A DNA stretch of 64,000 nt, taken from contig NZ_BATP01000039.1 of NCBI RefSeq assembly GCF_000739615.1, positions 1-64,000 on the forward strand. Reading direction: 5' to 3'. The position numbers and the translations under genes were made by a program. The notes below the pieces were generated by a model. The model searched no databases, was not told where the DNA came from, and saw nothing but the letters and a program-made list of their open reading frames with translations. Position 1 is the stretch's first letter. The number at the start of each line of letters is the position of its first letter. Positions 49,554 through 58,503 of the stretch are shown in pieces. The DNA is from Haloferula sp. BvORR071. GTDB taxonomy: Bacteria > Verrucomicrobiota > Verrucomicrobiia > Verrucomicrobiales > Akkermansiaceae.

Positions 49554-49883
49554 ATGCGCTTTCTTGTGGATGCACAACTCCCGCCGGCGCTGGCTCGGAT
49601 GCTTTCCTCCAGGGGTCATATTGCGGAGCATGTGATAGACGTGGCTTTAGCCGAGGCAAACGACTCAGCGATCTGGCAATATGCTTTGGCCAACCAGGCC
49701 ATCCTTGTCACCAAGGACGAGGACTTCGCCCATCGCTTGAGCCAAGGAGGAGAGGCGCCGGTCATCCTCTGGCTGCGGATTGGCAACACCAGCCGTCAGG
49801 CCCTTCTGGAGTGGTTTGTGCCTCTGCTGCCTCAGATTGAAACTTGGCTTCAGGACGGAGAGCGTTTGATCGAGGTTCGCTAA
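49554..49883 (+). CDS. DUF5615 PIN-like toxin
   Basis: ATG 49554 (TTG 49548 is possible) gives 109 residues: MRFLVDAQLPPALARMLSSRGH with the first acidic residue, ANDSAIWQYALANQAILVTKDEDFAHRL with the KDEDF motif, and PVILWLRIGNTS. These are the hallmarks of DUF5615 PIN-like RNases (Mut7-C related). With the DUF433 gene immediately upstream it forms a compact type II toxin-antitoxin pair. Cleavage target unknown. Confidence 0.88.
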   Translation: MRFLVDAQLPPALARMLSSRGHIAEHVIDVALAEANDSAIWQYALANQAILVTKDEDFAHRLSQGGEAPVILWLRIGNTSRQALLEWFVPLLPQIETWLQDGERLIEVR

Positions 49884-49914
49884 TTGAGCGGAGCCGCGGG
49901 TCTTTGTGGAACCC

Positions 49915-50904
49915 TCACCGCGCCACCTGCAGCACCCCGCCTGCGCAATCCAAGCGCGCCCTCATCCTTACCAGCTGCTCTATTCCTAACAATCCCACCA
50001 CTGGTACCGCCTTCCCCATTGCATTCCGGTCAGAACCCTCAAGGAGCTTCATCGGGCTGCTCATCACCTCGATCCTCCCCAGGTTCACCGCTCCGCCCAG
50101 TACCAGTTTCGGGGTCGTGCCCTTCTTCAAATACCCGGTCCATCCGCCGGCCCCGTAAGCTCCGGAGCTGGAATGGCTCAATTCAATCCCGGCGGATTTG
50201 GCAAAGCGCTCACCTACCACCGAAACCTCCGCCAGGGTATCCACGATCATCAAGCCCTCGGTCTTGCCCAAGGTCACCGGCACCGCCCACATGAAGCCGG
50301 AGGCACCGTAGTGGTGCTTCACCAGTCGCACATCGAACCAACCCGGCGGCGTCGGATGCGCTCCTCCTGCAGCCGTGATGGTGAGAGTGCCGGTACCGCA
50401 ATCGACCAGTGCATTGGCATCCGCGAGTTGCTCCAATCCCAGAATTCCCAGATGACGGCCCATGCCGGGCACCGCTTCGCTCGGGATGGCGCGGAAACGG
50501 TGGTTCCCGGAAAGGCTCTGGAACGCTCCCTTGCCCATGCCGGGCACGCTGGCGGAGATCCTGCCTTCCATCACACCGCCTTGAGATCCCGCGATGCCCT
50601 GAATCTTCAGGTCGGACCTGCGGAGCTTCACCCCCATCTCATCCGCCAGCCGGACATTCACGTAGGTGTCGTAGCTGCCGGTATCCAGCAGCATGCACCC
50701 GGAGATCCCTTGGATCTCCACCGGCAGGCCCAGGCACTGATTCCGCCGTTCGAGCCGGATCGTCGTCCGCTCCTGTCCCCGCGAACCGACCCCGGAATTC
50801 CCCGGCAGGGAGCAACCTGGCATCGCGAATCCCGCCATGATCTGAATGGCGAGCAGGACTGGCCACCTTCGAAAAAAGCTTCCGATTTTCATTCGCATCG
50901 ACAT
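49915..50904 (-). CDS. Retropepsin-like aspartyl protease lipoprotein with two half-domains
   Basis: ATG 50904 gives 329 residues with a lipoprotein signal (VLLAIQIMAGFAMPGC, lipobox MPGC). The first half has a full retroviral-type active site (GCMLLDTGSYDTYV: Asp-Thr-Gly), a flap-like glycine region and GILGLEQLADANALVDCGTG. The second half repeats the layout: GLMIVDTLAEVSVVGE, where Asp-Thr-Leu replaces Asp-Thr-Gly, then GLLGIEQLVRMRARLDC. It looks like a fused pepsin-style dimer whose second active-site loop has lost its Gly. It is either a regulated or weak protease, or it uses only the first site. Confidence 0.75.
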   Translation of the reverse strand: MSMRMKIGSFFRRWPVLLAIQIMAGFAMPGCSLPGNSGVGSRGQERTTIRLERRNQCLGLPVEIQGISGCMLLDTGSYDTYVNVRLADEMGVKLRRSDLKIQGIAGSQGGVMEGRISASVPGMGKGAFQSLSGNHRFRAIPSEAVPGMGRHLGILGLEQLADANALVDCGTGTLTITAAGGAHPTPPGWFDVRLVKHHYGASGFMWAVPVTLGKTEGLMIVDTLAEVSVVGERFAKSAGIELSHSSSGAYGAGGWTGYLKKGTTPKLVLGGAVNLGRIEVMSSPMKLLEGSDRNAMGKAVPVVGLLGIEQLVRMRARLDCAGGVLQVAR

Positions 50905-51051
50905 GGGGAGGCCGGCCGGGGTGAGGCGGTCCACTCTGAAACAATTCCTCACGCTGGCGATGATTCGGATAGGAAATTCCGTCCTTGGCCGGATTTGTTG
51001 GTGAAACCGCACGCCAGCAAGTCCGTCTCTAACGGGTCTGCCAAAAAGAAA

Positions 51052-51075
51052 CGCCCCGGGTTCTCACCCGGGGCG
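51052..51075 (-). terminator. Strong terminator of the FG-GAP gene
   Basis: CGCCCCGGG-TTCTCA-CCCGGGGCG is a 9-bp GC-only stem, about 30 bp past the FG-GAP stop. On the minus strand it is followed by TTTCTTTTT. Confidence 0.9.
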
Positions 51076-51106
51076 CTCTGAATCCTTGGTCTGTCAGGTC
51101 GCTGAC

Positions 51107-52714
51107 TCAGCGCTTGAACTTGGTCAGCACCACACCCACCGCTCCAGAGGCGACGATGCGAATGCCTTCCACCGGGGTAAGCAGGCCAGCCTTCACCAAG
51201 TCGTTGGTGAGATGCGCCAGTGAGGAGACATAGGGACCCGGCTTTTTCGGATTGAGCACCGGCAGGCCCGCGGCATAGCGGTCCGCCAGGGTCTTGCCAC
51301 TTGTGTCCACCCGGTTCGGCACCGTGCTGTTCACGCCCAGGATGCTCACCGTGGCATCCATGATCGAGTTCACCACGCTGTCCACGTCGTCCGTAATGCC
51401 GTCGCCATCGGTATCGACCGGGGGCGGCGGGACATCCTCCTTGATGGTGGTCCAGACGTGGCCGATCCCGCGACCGCCGGTTTCCGCATCGATCAGCGAG
51501 CTTTCACCGAAGGCGAAGCCGAAGTCCGGCAGCGCCTTCATGCCGCTGCCCAGGCCGGTGGCGGCCGTGGTCGCGAGTTGCTCGAAGAGGACGCTGCTAT
51601 CCGCGCCGGAGATGATCCGCACGCCACCCGCGTTCGCCACATTCACACTATTCAGCGCCGGCGAGCCGATCAGGTAGTCCTGCACCCCGTCGTCGTCGAA
51701 GTCGAGGGCACCGCCGACGTTGATCGACTGGGACGCCGGCAGACCGCTGACGGACAGATCGAGAATCGTGGTGAGATCCGCGCCGGAGACCAGCAAGGCT
51801 GTTCCGCCGTTCAGGGAACCTACCAGCAGGTCCGAGATTCCGTCGCCATTCGCGTCGCCAGCCGATGCCAGGTTATTGCCCATGCGGCCGCTCGGAGTCG
51901 TGCCGATGAGTTGCGCCACGGGGGTGTAGTCCGAGCTGCGGACCAGCACCACGCGCCCGACGAAAGTTCCGCCGGTGGGTCTGTAGGACGGAGTGCCCGT
52001 CGCCAAGTCGGGCTTGCCGTCTCCATCCACGTCTCCGACTGCGGCGACCGAGGTGCCGAACATGCTGAAGGTGACATTGTCCTGCAAGGTCTGCAGGGTC
52101 GATCCATCCGCTCCGGACTGGATGAAAACAGCGCCACGGAAGCTGCCATTCACATAAGTCGAGGCCCCCACGAAGAGGTCCTCCTTGCCGTCGCCATTCT
52201 GGTCGCCGGCATTCGCAAGCGAGACGCCATACTGCGAGCCCACGGTGCCGAAGCCCGCGGAGATCAATGCGCCGGTGGCACCGGAGAAGACCCGTACCGT
52301 GCCCGCGCTGGCACCAATGCTGCCAGCATATCCCGGGGCGCCGACCGCAAGATCGAGCACGCCGTCGCCGTCAGCATCCAGGGCCGCGAGGGTAGTTCCG
52401 AAGTATTGGGAGGAGGCCGAGAACTCGGGCAGGTAGGTACGCAGGGCGGTGCCATCCTTGCCACTCACGATGAAGGCCGCCCCTGAGGCAGGGAAACCTT
52501 CGGTGGCGTAGCCGGGATCGGAGATGGCAATGTCGGTGACGCCGTCACCGTTGATATCGCCTACCGCGGCGAAGGTCGCGCCAAGCTGCTGGTTCTCGAC
52601 CTCGGGCAGAAGGTCGAATGCCAATTCAGCTCCGTGGACTTGAAGCAGGAGGGTGGAGCTTGCGGCTGCGATGAGGATTGTCCTCAGCCGCAGGGGAGTC
52701 AGGGGTGTGTTCAT
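51107..52714 (-). CDS. Secreted FG-GAP (integrin alpha beta-propeller) protein
   Basis: ATG 52714 gives a signal peptide (TPLRLRTILIAAASSTLLLQVHGAE) and 535 residues. About six FG-GAP blades are seen with the Ca-binding loop DxNxDGxxD (VGDINGDGVTDIAISDP; LDADGDGVLDLAVGAP; AGDQNGDGKEDLFVGA; VGDVDGDGKPDLATGTP; AGDANGDGISDLLVGS; DFDDDGVQDYLIGSP). The C-terminal tail has another DTDGDGITDDVDSV loop and a hydrophobic end. It probably forms a calcium-stabilised propeller that binds surfaces or glycans. An AT-rich 196-bp region upstream (52715-52910) is its likely promoter. Confidence 0.88.
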   Translation of the reverse strand: MNTPLTPLRLRTILIAAASSTLLLQVHGAELAFDLLPEVENQQLGATFAAVGDINGDGVTDIAISDPGYATEGFPASGAAFIVSGKDGTALRTYLPEFSASSQYFGTTLAALDADGDGVLDLAVGAPGYAGSIGASAGTVRVFSGATGALISAGFGTVGSQYGVSLANAGDQNGDGKEDLFVGASTYVNGSFRGAVFIQSGADGSTLQTLQDNVTFSMFGTSVAAVGDVDGDGKPDLATGTPSYRPTGGTFVGRVVLVRSSDYTPVAQLIGTTPSGRMGNNLASAGDANGDGISDLLVGSLNGGTALLVSGADLTTILDLSVSGLPASQSINVGGALDFDDDGVQDYLIGSPALNSVNVANAGGVRIISGADSSVLFEQLATTAATGLGSGMKALPDFGFAFGESSLIDAETGGRGIGHVWTTIKEDVPPPPVDTDGDGITDDVDSVVNSIMDATVSILGVNSTVPNRVDTSGKTLADRYAAGLPVLNPKKPGPYVSSLAHLTNDLVKAGLLTPVEGIRIVASGAVGVVLTKFKR

Positions 52715-52910
52715 GTAGGGTGTGGGTGTGCATGGCGACCCTACAGTCTGAACCCAAAACTCTAACAAAAGTCAATATTCACTCTAACGATTCGCTTTTC
52801 CTAACTATTAATTCTTAATGACTTTTAGTTTCGCGTGTAAGGTTCTCCCCTGACAGGGGTTGTAGGTGGTCCAAGAGCGACAAGACCACGGTCTCCGGGA
52901 GCCGCCTCCG

Positions 52911-53423
52911 CTATGCCCGCGCCCGGAACTTCGCGCACTGCACCAGATACTTCTCTGCCCAGACCTTCACCTTCGCCTGCTCGTCCAGGGAAAGCGTGCG
53001 CACCACTTTGGCCGGCGAGCCGATCACCAGTGAGCCCGGGGGGATGATGGTGCCGCCAGTCACCAGCGAGCCCGCGCCGATGATCGAGCGCTCGCCGATC
53101 ACCGCGCCATCCAAGATGATGGATCCCATGCCCACCAAGGCCTCATCCTTCACCGTGCAAGCATGGAGGATCGCCGAATGACCGACCGTGACCAACTCGC
53201 CCAGATAGGTGCCGAGGTCGTCCGAAACGTGGATCACGGCATTATCCTGCACATTGGAGCGCGGGCCGATCACGATCTCGTTGATGTCGCCGCGGACGGT
53301 CGCGTTGTACCAGATGCTGCCTTCGTCGCCCAGGGTGACGCGGCCGATAACATCGGCGCTAGCCGCGATGAAGGATGTGGGGGCGACAGTCGGAAAGAAG
53401 TCTTCGTAGCGCTCGATGGCCAT
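52911..53423 (-). CDS. Gamma-class carbonic anhydrase / left-handed beta-helix protein
   Basis: 170 residues of hexapeptide repeats (e.g. VIGRVTLGDEGSIWYNATVRGDINEIVIGPRSNVQDN). The three zinc ligands of the gamma-CA family are seen at His65 (NAVIHVSDD), His82 and His87 (VGHSAILHACTV). A C-terminal helix (LDEQAKVKVWAEKYLVQC) follows. Cam-type members hydrate CO2; close YrdA/PaaY-like relatives may be inactive, and the acidic loop of archaeal Cam is absent. Forms trimers in the cytosol. Confidence 0.88.
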   Translation of the reverse strand: MAIERYEDFFPTVAPTSFIAASADVIGRVTLGDEGSIWYNATVRGDINEIVIGPRSNVQDNAVIHVSDDLGTYLGELVTVGHSAILHACTVKDEALVGMGSIILDGAVIGERSIIGAGSLVTGGTIIPPGSLVIGSPAKVVRTLSLDEQAKVKVWAEKYLVQCAKFRARA

Positions 53424-53547
53424 GCGGGAGCATGCAAGCGCGATCCGGGCCTGTCACCCGTGAATCCACCCGCGTGCCATCCAACGGAATTGTCACGTGG
53501 CGTCTTTGCCACGCAAGGAAGGGCGACGCGGCAACGGGATCGCCTAA

Positions 53548-56500
53548 ATGGCGACCGTCGCCATGAAGCTACCTCCTACCCTCATTCTCACTTTTGTCGC
53601 CTTTGCAGGCGTCAGCCACGGGCAACTCCTCCTGACCGAAGTCCAGTCCAACCAAGCTGCCGCCAACTCGGGAGACTTCTGGGAACTCACCAATATGGGC
53701 TCAGCCGCAGTGGATATCAGCGGCTACCGCTGGACCGACTACACCGGCGGGAACAGCTTCTCGAACGCCAATCCGGTGCCCAACGGTACCGTGATCGCCG
53801 CGGGCGAATCGATCATTTTCACCCATGCCTCGGAAGCGAACTTCCGGACCTGGTGGGGTGCCGGACTACCAGCCAGCGTTCGGGTCTTCCCGTCCCCCGG
53901 CGGCAGCCCCGGCCTCGGCGGCGGAGATGGCGTGACCTTCTACAATAGCGCTGGGACCACGGTCTTCGGCTTCACTTACGGCACCGGCGGCTTCGTCCGC
54001 TCCGATGGTAATGCGATCCCGGCAAACAACCTGCACGCCGGTGCCGCGGCCGGAGGCACTGCTACCCAGTCCTTGGTCTGGGATCCCCGCTCCAGCGTCA
54101 GCGCCCCGAAGTACACGAATGCCACTGGCAGCAACTTCGGCAGCTTTGCCTCCGCCACCAATGCCTCGGACATCGGTTCGCCCGGCCGGATCGACAAGGG
54201 GATCGATCTCTCCACTTACGTGCGCGTGGCCCGCTACCCGCTGCCGGAGCCTTTGAGCACCGCGCTGCCGGATGGCACGCCCAATACCAACCTGCTGGCC
54301 CAAGAGGCCTCCGGCGTGGCCTACAACTGGGACAATGACTCGCTCTACATCGTGGGCGACGGCGGCCGCTCGGTGACCCGGGTCAGCAAGACCGGGCAGT
54401 TGCTCGATACCATGACCCTCGCCTTGGGCAGCAGCCCGCAGGGCACGGAGTTCTTCGATACGGAAGGCATCACCTACGTCGGAAACGGCTACTTCGTCTT
54501 CACCGAGGAGCGTGACCGCCAGCTCGTGAAGTTCCACTACGATGCCGGGACCACGCTCACCCGCGCCGGCACCCAGACAGTCAAGCTCGGCACCTTCAAC
54601 GATAACCTGGGAACCGAAGGCGTCTCCTATGACCGCCAGAACGGTGGCTTCATCGCGCTGAAGGAAATGTCGCCGATCGGCATCTTCGCCACGGACGTCG
54701 ACTTCGCCGCCGGCACCGCCACCAATGGCTCGCCGACCACCGAGAATTCGGTCGATCTCTTTGATCCCGCCCTGCTGGGCCTGACCGACGTGGCGGATGT
54801 CTTCACCCTGCCTGACCGCCGCCTGCTGGTGCTGAGCCAGGAAGACGCCCGGATCGTCAATATCAGCCGCAGCGGCAGCATCTCCAGCGTGCTCAATATC
54901 AGCGCCGATCCCGCCGACACCCTTTCCGTCGCTGCCCAGCAGCATGAGGGCGTCACGATGGACAGCAACGGCACCATCTACGTGGTGAACGAGAACGGCG
55001 GCGGCAACATCAACCACCCCGAGCTCTGGGTCTATCAGCCGACCTCCGCCCCGAATGCGGCCCCTACCGCCATCGCGATCACCAATGCCACCACCGCGGT
55101 CCAGGAGAACACTCCGGTCAGCACCGCGGTGAAGGTTGGTGACGTCGTGGTGAGCGACGACGGCTTGGGCACCAATACCCTGACGATCGGCGGGCCGGAT
55201 GCCGCCTTCTTCCAGATCACCGGCTCCAGCCTCTACCTCAAGCCGGGCACGATTCTCGATTTCGAGACCAAGACCAGCTACAGCATCACGATCTCGGTGG
55301 ACGACACCACGCTGGGTGCCACCCCGGATGCTACCACCTCCTACACGCTGGCGGTGATCAATATCGAGCCGGAGGACTCGAGCTACCCGCCTGTCGTGGT
55401 TTCCGAAGTGGCGGCCTGGGCGAGCAGCAACAGCCCCGCGGCCTGCGACTGGATCGAGCTTACGAACACCACGAACGCCGTGGCCGATATCAGCGGCTGG
55501 AAGATCGATGACAATTCCAACTCCTTCGCCGCAGCGGGTCCGATCGTCGGCGTGAGCCAGCTCAAGCCGGGCGAGTCGGTGATCCTCTTCACCGACATCA
55601 CCGCCTCCCAACTGGCCGATAAGACCGCCAGCTTCATCAATACCTGGTTCAACGGCACGGCCCCGGCCGGCCTGCAGATCGGCTTCGTCGACTCCGTGGG
55701 CCTCGGTCTCAGCTCGGGTGGCGATGCGGTGAATCTCTACGATGCCAGCGGCACCCTGCGGAACAACGTCACCTTCGCGGCGTCCTCTCCCGGCCCGGTC
55801 TTTGCGACCTTCGACAACGCCGCCGCCCTCAACGGTACTGCCATCTCGCAGCTCAGCGTCCCGGGCGTCTACGGTGCCTTCGTCGCGGCGAGTGACTCGA
55901 ACGAGATTGGCTCCCCCGGCACGACCGGCGAGATCATCATCTCCGAGGTAGCCTCATGGGCGAGCTCCAACAGCCCCGCTGCTGCCGACTGGTTCGAGCT
56001 CACGAACCTAGGCGCACGGCCGGTGATCCTCAGCGGCTGGAAGGTGGATGATAGCTCTGCTTCCCCACTGGGCGGAGCATTGGGCCTGAATGGTGTTCCG
56101 GAACTGGCCCCGGGTGAATCGGCGGTCTTCCTGGAGGCCACCAGCCCGACCACCGCGCCAGCCACCATCAGCACCTTCAAACGCACCTGGTTCGGCTCAA
56201 ATCCCCCGGCTGGCCTTCAGGTCGGCTACTACTCGGGCCTCAACATCGGCCTCAGCTCGAGCGCCGATCAGGTCAACCTCTACGATCCGACCAACCAACT
56301 GCGCGCCAGCGTTTACTTCAGCGTTGCCGACAACGTCTCGCCTTTCTCAACCTTCGACAACGCGGCGGGTATCGATGCGGCCTTCATCTCGGCCCTGAGC
56401 GTGCCGGGAACGCATGGTGCCTTCATCGCCCAAAACGATGCTGCGGAGATCGGTTCGCCCGGCGGTATCAGCAACTCCAGCCTCACCGGCTTCCCGGCTT

Positions 56501-58365
56501 GGCTGGCGCTCCATGGCTATCCGGCGGCATCCTTCAATGCGGACAGCGATGGCGACGGCCTCAGCAACGGCCAGGAGTATTTCTTCGGCCTGAACCCCAA
56601 TGACTCCAGCGACGGAGCCAATGTCCTGACCCTGATGCAGGGCGGCTCCGGATTGGAGCTCGGCTTCAGCCTGCTGACCGGGGCTACGGATGTGAGCGGC
56701 GTATTGCAGGTCTCCACTGACCTCCAGCACTGGAGCCCGGCGCTTGAAGGCGTCGATTACCTTGCCGCCGCGGGCACGCTGAATGGCACGGAGACCAGTT
56801 ATAGTCTTCCGATTCCGGGCACCCTGCCTCCCGCCCCCGGGACTTCCGCGACCTATCTCACTCCGCATACCACCCCGACACCCGGGGCCAGCCTGGGCAG
56901 CGTACGCTTCATCAACCACGGCTTGGTTGGCGCAGGCCGCCTGAGTGGCGATAGCTTGGACAGCTTCGGTGAAACTCAGGGCGCGGCTTCCGGGCTCTTC
57001 ATCACCGACTGGTCTTGGGATGGTGAAGCGGGTCGCTTCCACGGCACCTTCAACGTGCTGCCGGACCGCGGCTTCAACAGCGGCACGATCTTCTCGAACT
57101 ACGCCGCGCGGGTTCACCGGGTGGACTTCAACTTCACGCCCTACACCGGTGCCGCACCCGTCGCCCAGACCCAGATTACACCGAGCTACATCGATACCAC
57201 CAAGTTCACCTATCTGGATAACGGTGTTGAAAAGTTCACCACCGGCTTCAACCCAGATGGCACCAGCACGCTCTTCGGCCAGACGGTCGGCACGGCCACC
57301 GCGGCGAATGGCCCCGGCGGTGCGCAAACCAAGCTGCTGAGCATTGATGCGGAAGCACTGTACCTCTTCCCGGATGGCTCCGGCTACATCGGGGACGAAT
57401 ACGGCACCTACATCGCCCGCTTCAATCCGGACAAGCAGATCACCGGTCTGACCCAGCTGCCGACGGCGGCGCAGCCCTTCAAGCCCGCAGGCACGCCGAA
57501 CTACGATTCGGTGAATCCGCCGGCCAGCGGCCGCCGCAACAACCAAGGCTTGGAAGGTGTTTCGGTAACTCCGGACGGCAAGCGCCTTCTGGCCCTGATG
57601 CAGAGCGCGCTGGTCCAGGACACCAATGGAGCCCAGCAGCAGACCCGCAACAATACCCGACTCTTTGTCTATGACATCGAGTTCGACCGGGACCATCCCG
57701 TGCTGGTCGGGGAATACGTCGTGAAGCTGCCGCGTTGGGATTCAAACGGCGACGGCCCGGAAGCCGATCGGACCGCGGCCCAGTCGGAGATCGTCGCCCT
57801 GGGCGAAGGAATCTTCCTGATGCTGCCGCGCGATGGCAACGGCCTCGGCACCGGCCTGAACACCGGCAACCCACCCGCGCCCACGGTGCTGAAGTCGGTG
57901 CAACTGGTGAGCCTCCGCTCGGCCACGAACATCCTGGGCCTCTACGACGGGCCGAATGCTGCCATCAGCCCGGCTGGCGTGCTGAACCCTGCCATTGTTC
58001 CCGCGGCTTCCACGGAAGTGATCAACATGCTCGCTCCGGGAGACTTGGCGAAGTTCGGCTTCAATACCAACAACACCACTCCTGACTCCAACACGGTCAA
58101 CGAGAAGATCGAGGGCATGGCCCTGGTGCCGGACCTTTCCACTCCTGCGCCCGATGACTTCTTCCTCTTCGTGGCCAATGACAACGACTTCCAGTCCTCG
58201 AACGTCATGATGCTCGACGGCAGCGGAAATGTGGTCAGCCAAGGCGACGGACGCTCGAATGCCGGCAACGGCCCGATCGTCAACGACGCCCGCTTCCTGG
58301 CCTACCGCGTGACGATCAATACCAGTGGCGCGAAGTTCTTCCGCTTCGATGTGACCCAGCCCTGA
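53548..58365 (+). CDS. Giant secreted lamin-tail / SdiA-regulated / cadherin / phytase-like protein
   Basis: 1605 residues from ATG 53548; ATG 53563 starts the signal peptide itself (MKLPPTLILTFVAFAGVSHG). Domain order: lamin-tail fold (~25-165), SdiA-regulated-type propeller (~230-500: VAYNWDNDSLYIVGDGG), cadherin-like domain (~510-605) and two more lamin-tail domains that are near-duplicates (~616-790, ~795-970). A DxDxDG loop plus 'FFGLNPNDSSD ... QVSTDLQHW' module (~985-1070) follows, then a phytase-esterase-like propeller (~1110-1500: NVLPDRGFNSG, NNQGLEGVSVTPDGKRL). The last domain has been linked to phytase-like esterase activity; here it lacks proof. It is an exported surface or extracellular protein. 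Confidence 0.85.
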   Translation: MATVAMKLPPTLILTFVAFAGVSHGQLLLTEVQSNQAAANSGDFWELTNMGSAAVDISGYRWTDYTGGNSFSNANPVPNGTVIAAGESIIFTHASEANFRTWWGAGLPASVRVFPSPGGSPGLGGGDGVTFYNSAGTTVFGFTYGTGGFVRSDGNAIPANNLHAGAAAGGTATQSLVWDPRSSVSAPKYTNATGSNFGSFASATNASDIGSPGRIDKGIDLSTYVRVARYPLPEPLSTALPDGTPNTNLLAQEASGVAYNWDNDSLYIVGDGGRSVTRVSKTGQLLDTMTLALGSSPQGTEFFDTEGITYVGNGYFVFTEERDRQLVKFHYDAGTTLTRAGTQTVKLGTFNDNLGTEGVSYDRQNGGFIALKEMSPIGIFATDVDFAAGTATNGSPTTENSVDLFDPALLGLTDVADVFTLPDRRLLVLSQEDARIVNISRSGSISSVLNISADPADTLSVAAQQHEGVTMDSNGTIYVVNENGGGNINHPELWVYQPTSAPNAAPTAIAITNATTAVQENTPVSTAVKVGDVVVSDDGLGTNTLTIGGPDAAFFQITGSSLYLKPGTILDFETKTSYSITISVDDTTLGATPDATTSYTLAVINIEPEDSSYPPVVVSEVAAWASSNSPAACDWIELTNTTNAVADISGWKIDDNSNSFAAAGPIVGVSQLKPGESVILFTDITASQLADKTASFINTWFNGTAPAGLQIGFVDSVGLGLSSGGDAVNLYDASGTLRNNVTFAASSPGPVFATFDNAAALNGTAISQLSVPGVYGAFVAASDSNEIGSPGTTGEIIISEVASWASSNSPAAADWFELTNLGARPVILSGWKVDDSSASPLGGALGLNGVPELAPGESAVFLEATSPTTAPATISTFKRTWFGSNPPAGLQVGYYSGLNIGLSSSADQVNLYDPTNQLRASVYFSVADNVSPFSTFDNAAGIDAAFISALSVPGTHGAFIAQNDAAEIGSPGGISNSSLTGFPAWLALHGYPAASFNADSDGDGLSNGQEYFFGLNPNDSSDGANVLTLMQGGSGLELGFSLLTGATDVSGVLQVSTDLQHWSPALEGVDYLAAAGTLNGTETSYSLPIPGTLPPAPGTSATYLTPHTTPTPGASLGSVRFINHGLVGAGRLSGDSLDSFGETQGAASGLFITDWSWDGEAGRFHGTFNVLPDRGFNSGTIFSNYAARVHRVDFNFTPYTGAAPVAQTQITPSYIDTTKFTYLDNGVEKFTTGFNPDGTSTLFGQTVGTATAANGPGGAQTKLLSIDAEALYLFPDGSGYIGDEYGTYIARFNPDKQITGLTQLPTAAQPFKPAGTPNYDSVNPPASGRRNNQGLEGVSVTPDGKRLLALMQSALVQDTNGAQQQTRNNTRLFVYDIEFDRDHPVLVGEYVVKLPRWDSNGDGPEADRTAAQSEIVALGEGIFLMLPRDGNGLGTGLNTGNPPAPTVLKSVQLVSLRSATNILGLYDGPNAAISPAGVLNPAIVPAASTEVINMLAPGDLAKFGFNTNNTTPDSNTVNEKIEGMALVPDLSTPAPDDFFLFVANDNDFQSSNVMMLDGSGNVVSQGDGRSNAGNGPIVNDARFLAYRVTINTSGAKFFRFDVTQP

Positions 58366-58392
58366 GTTTCTCCGCCCTTGGGCTCCATGGCA

Positions 58393-58430
58393 GACGGTCT
58401 CCGCGGGCAACCGCGGGGACCGTTCTTTTT
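58393..58430 (+). terminator. Intrinsic terminator of the giant lamin-tail gene
   Basis: The 13-bp stem ACGGTCTCCGCGG / CCGCGGGGACCGT (one G-T pair) closes on a GCAA loop and is followed by TTCTTTTTT, 28 bp after the stop. Confidence 0.92.
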
Positions 58431-58503
58431 TACGAAATAGTCACGGGCCGTTGCCGGGGCGTCGCTTTGGAATGTGACTCCCGGCCTTTTGCCGGCTCTG
58501 CTC

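Noticed and set aside
53866-58410. Long minus-strand frames opposite the 1605-residue gene (e.g. 53866-55611, 56347-57696)
   Set aside because: They lie opposite recognisable domains and have biased Gly/Ala/Arg/Val text with no motifs.
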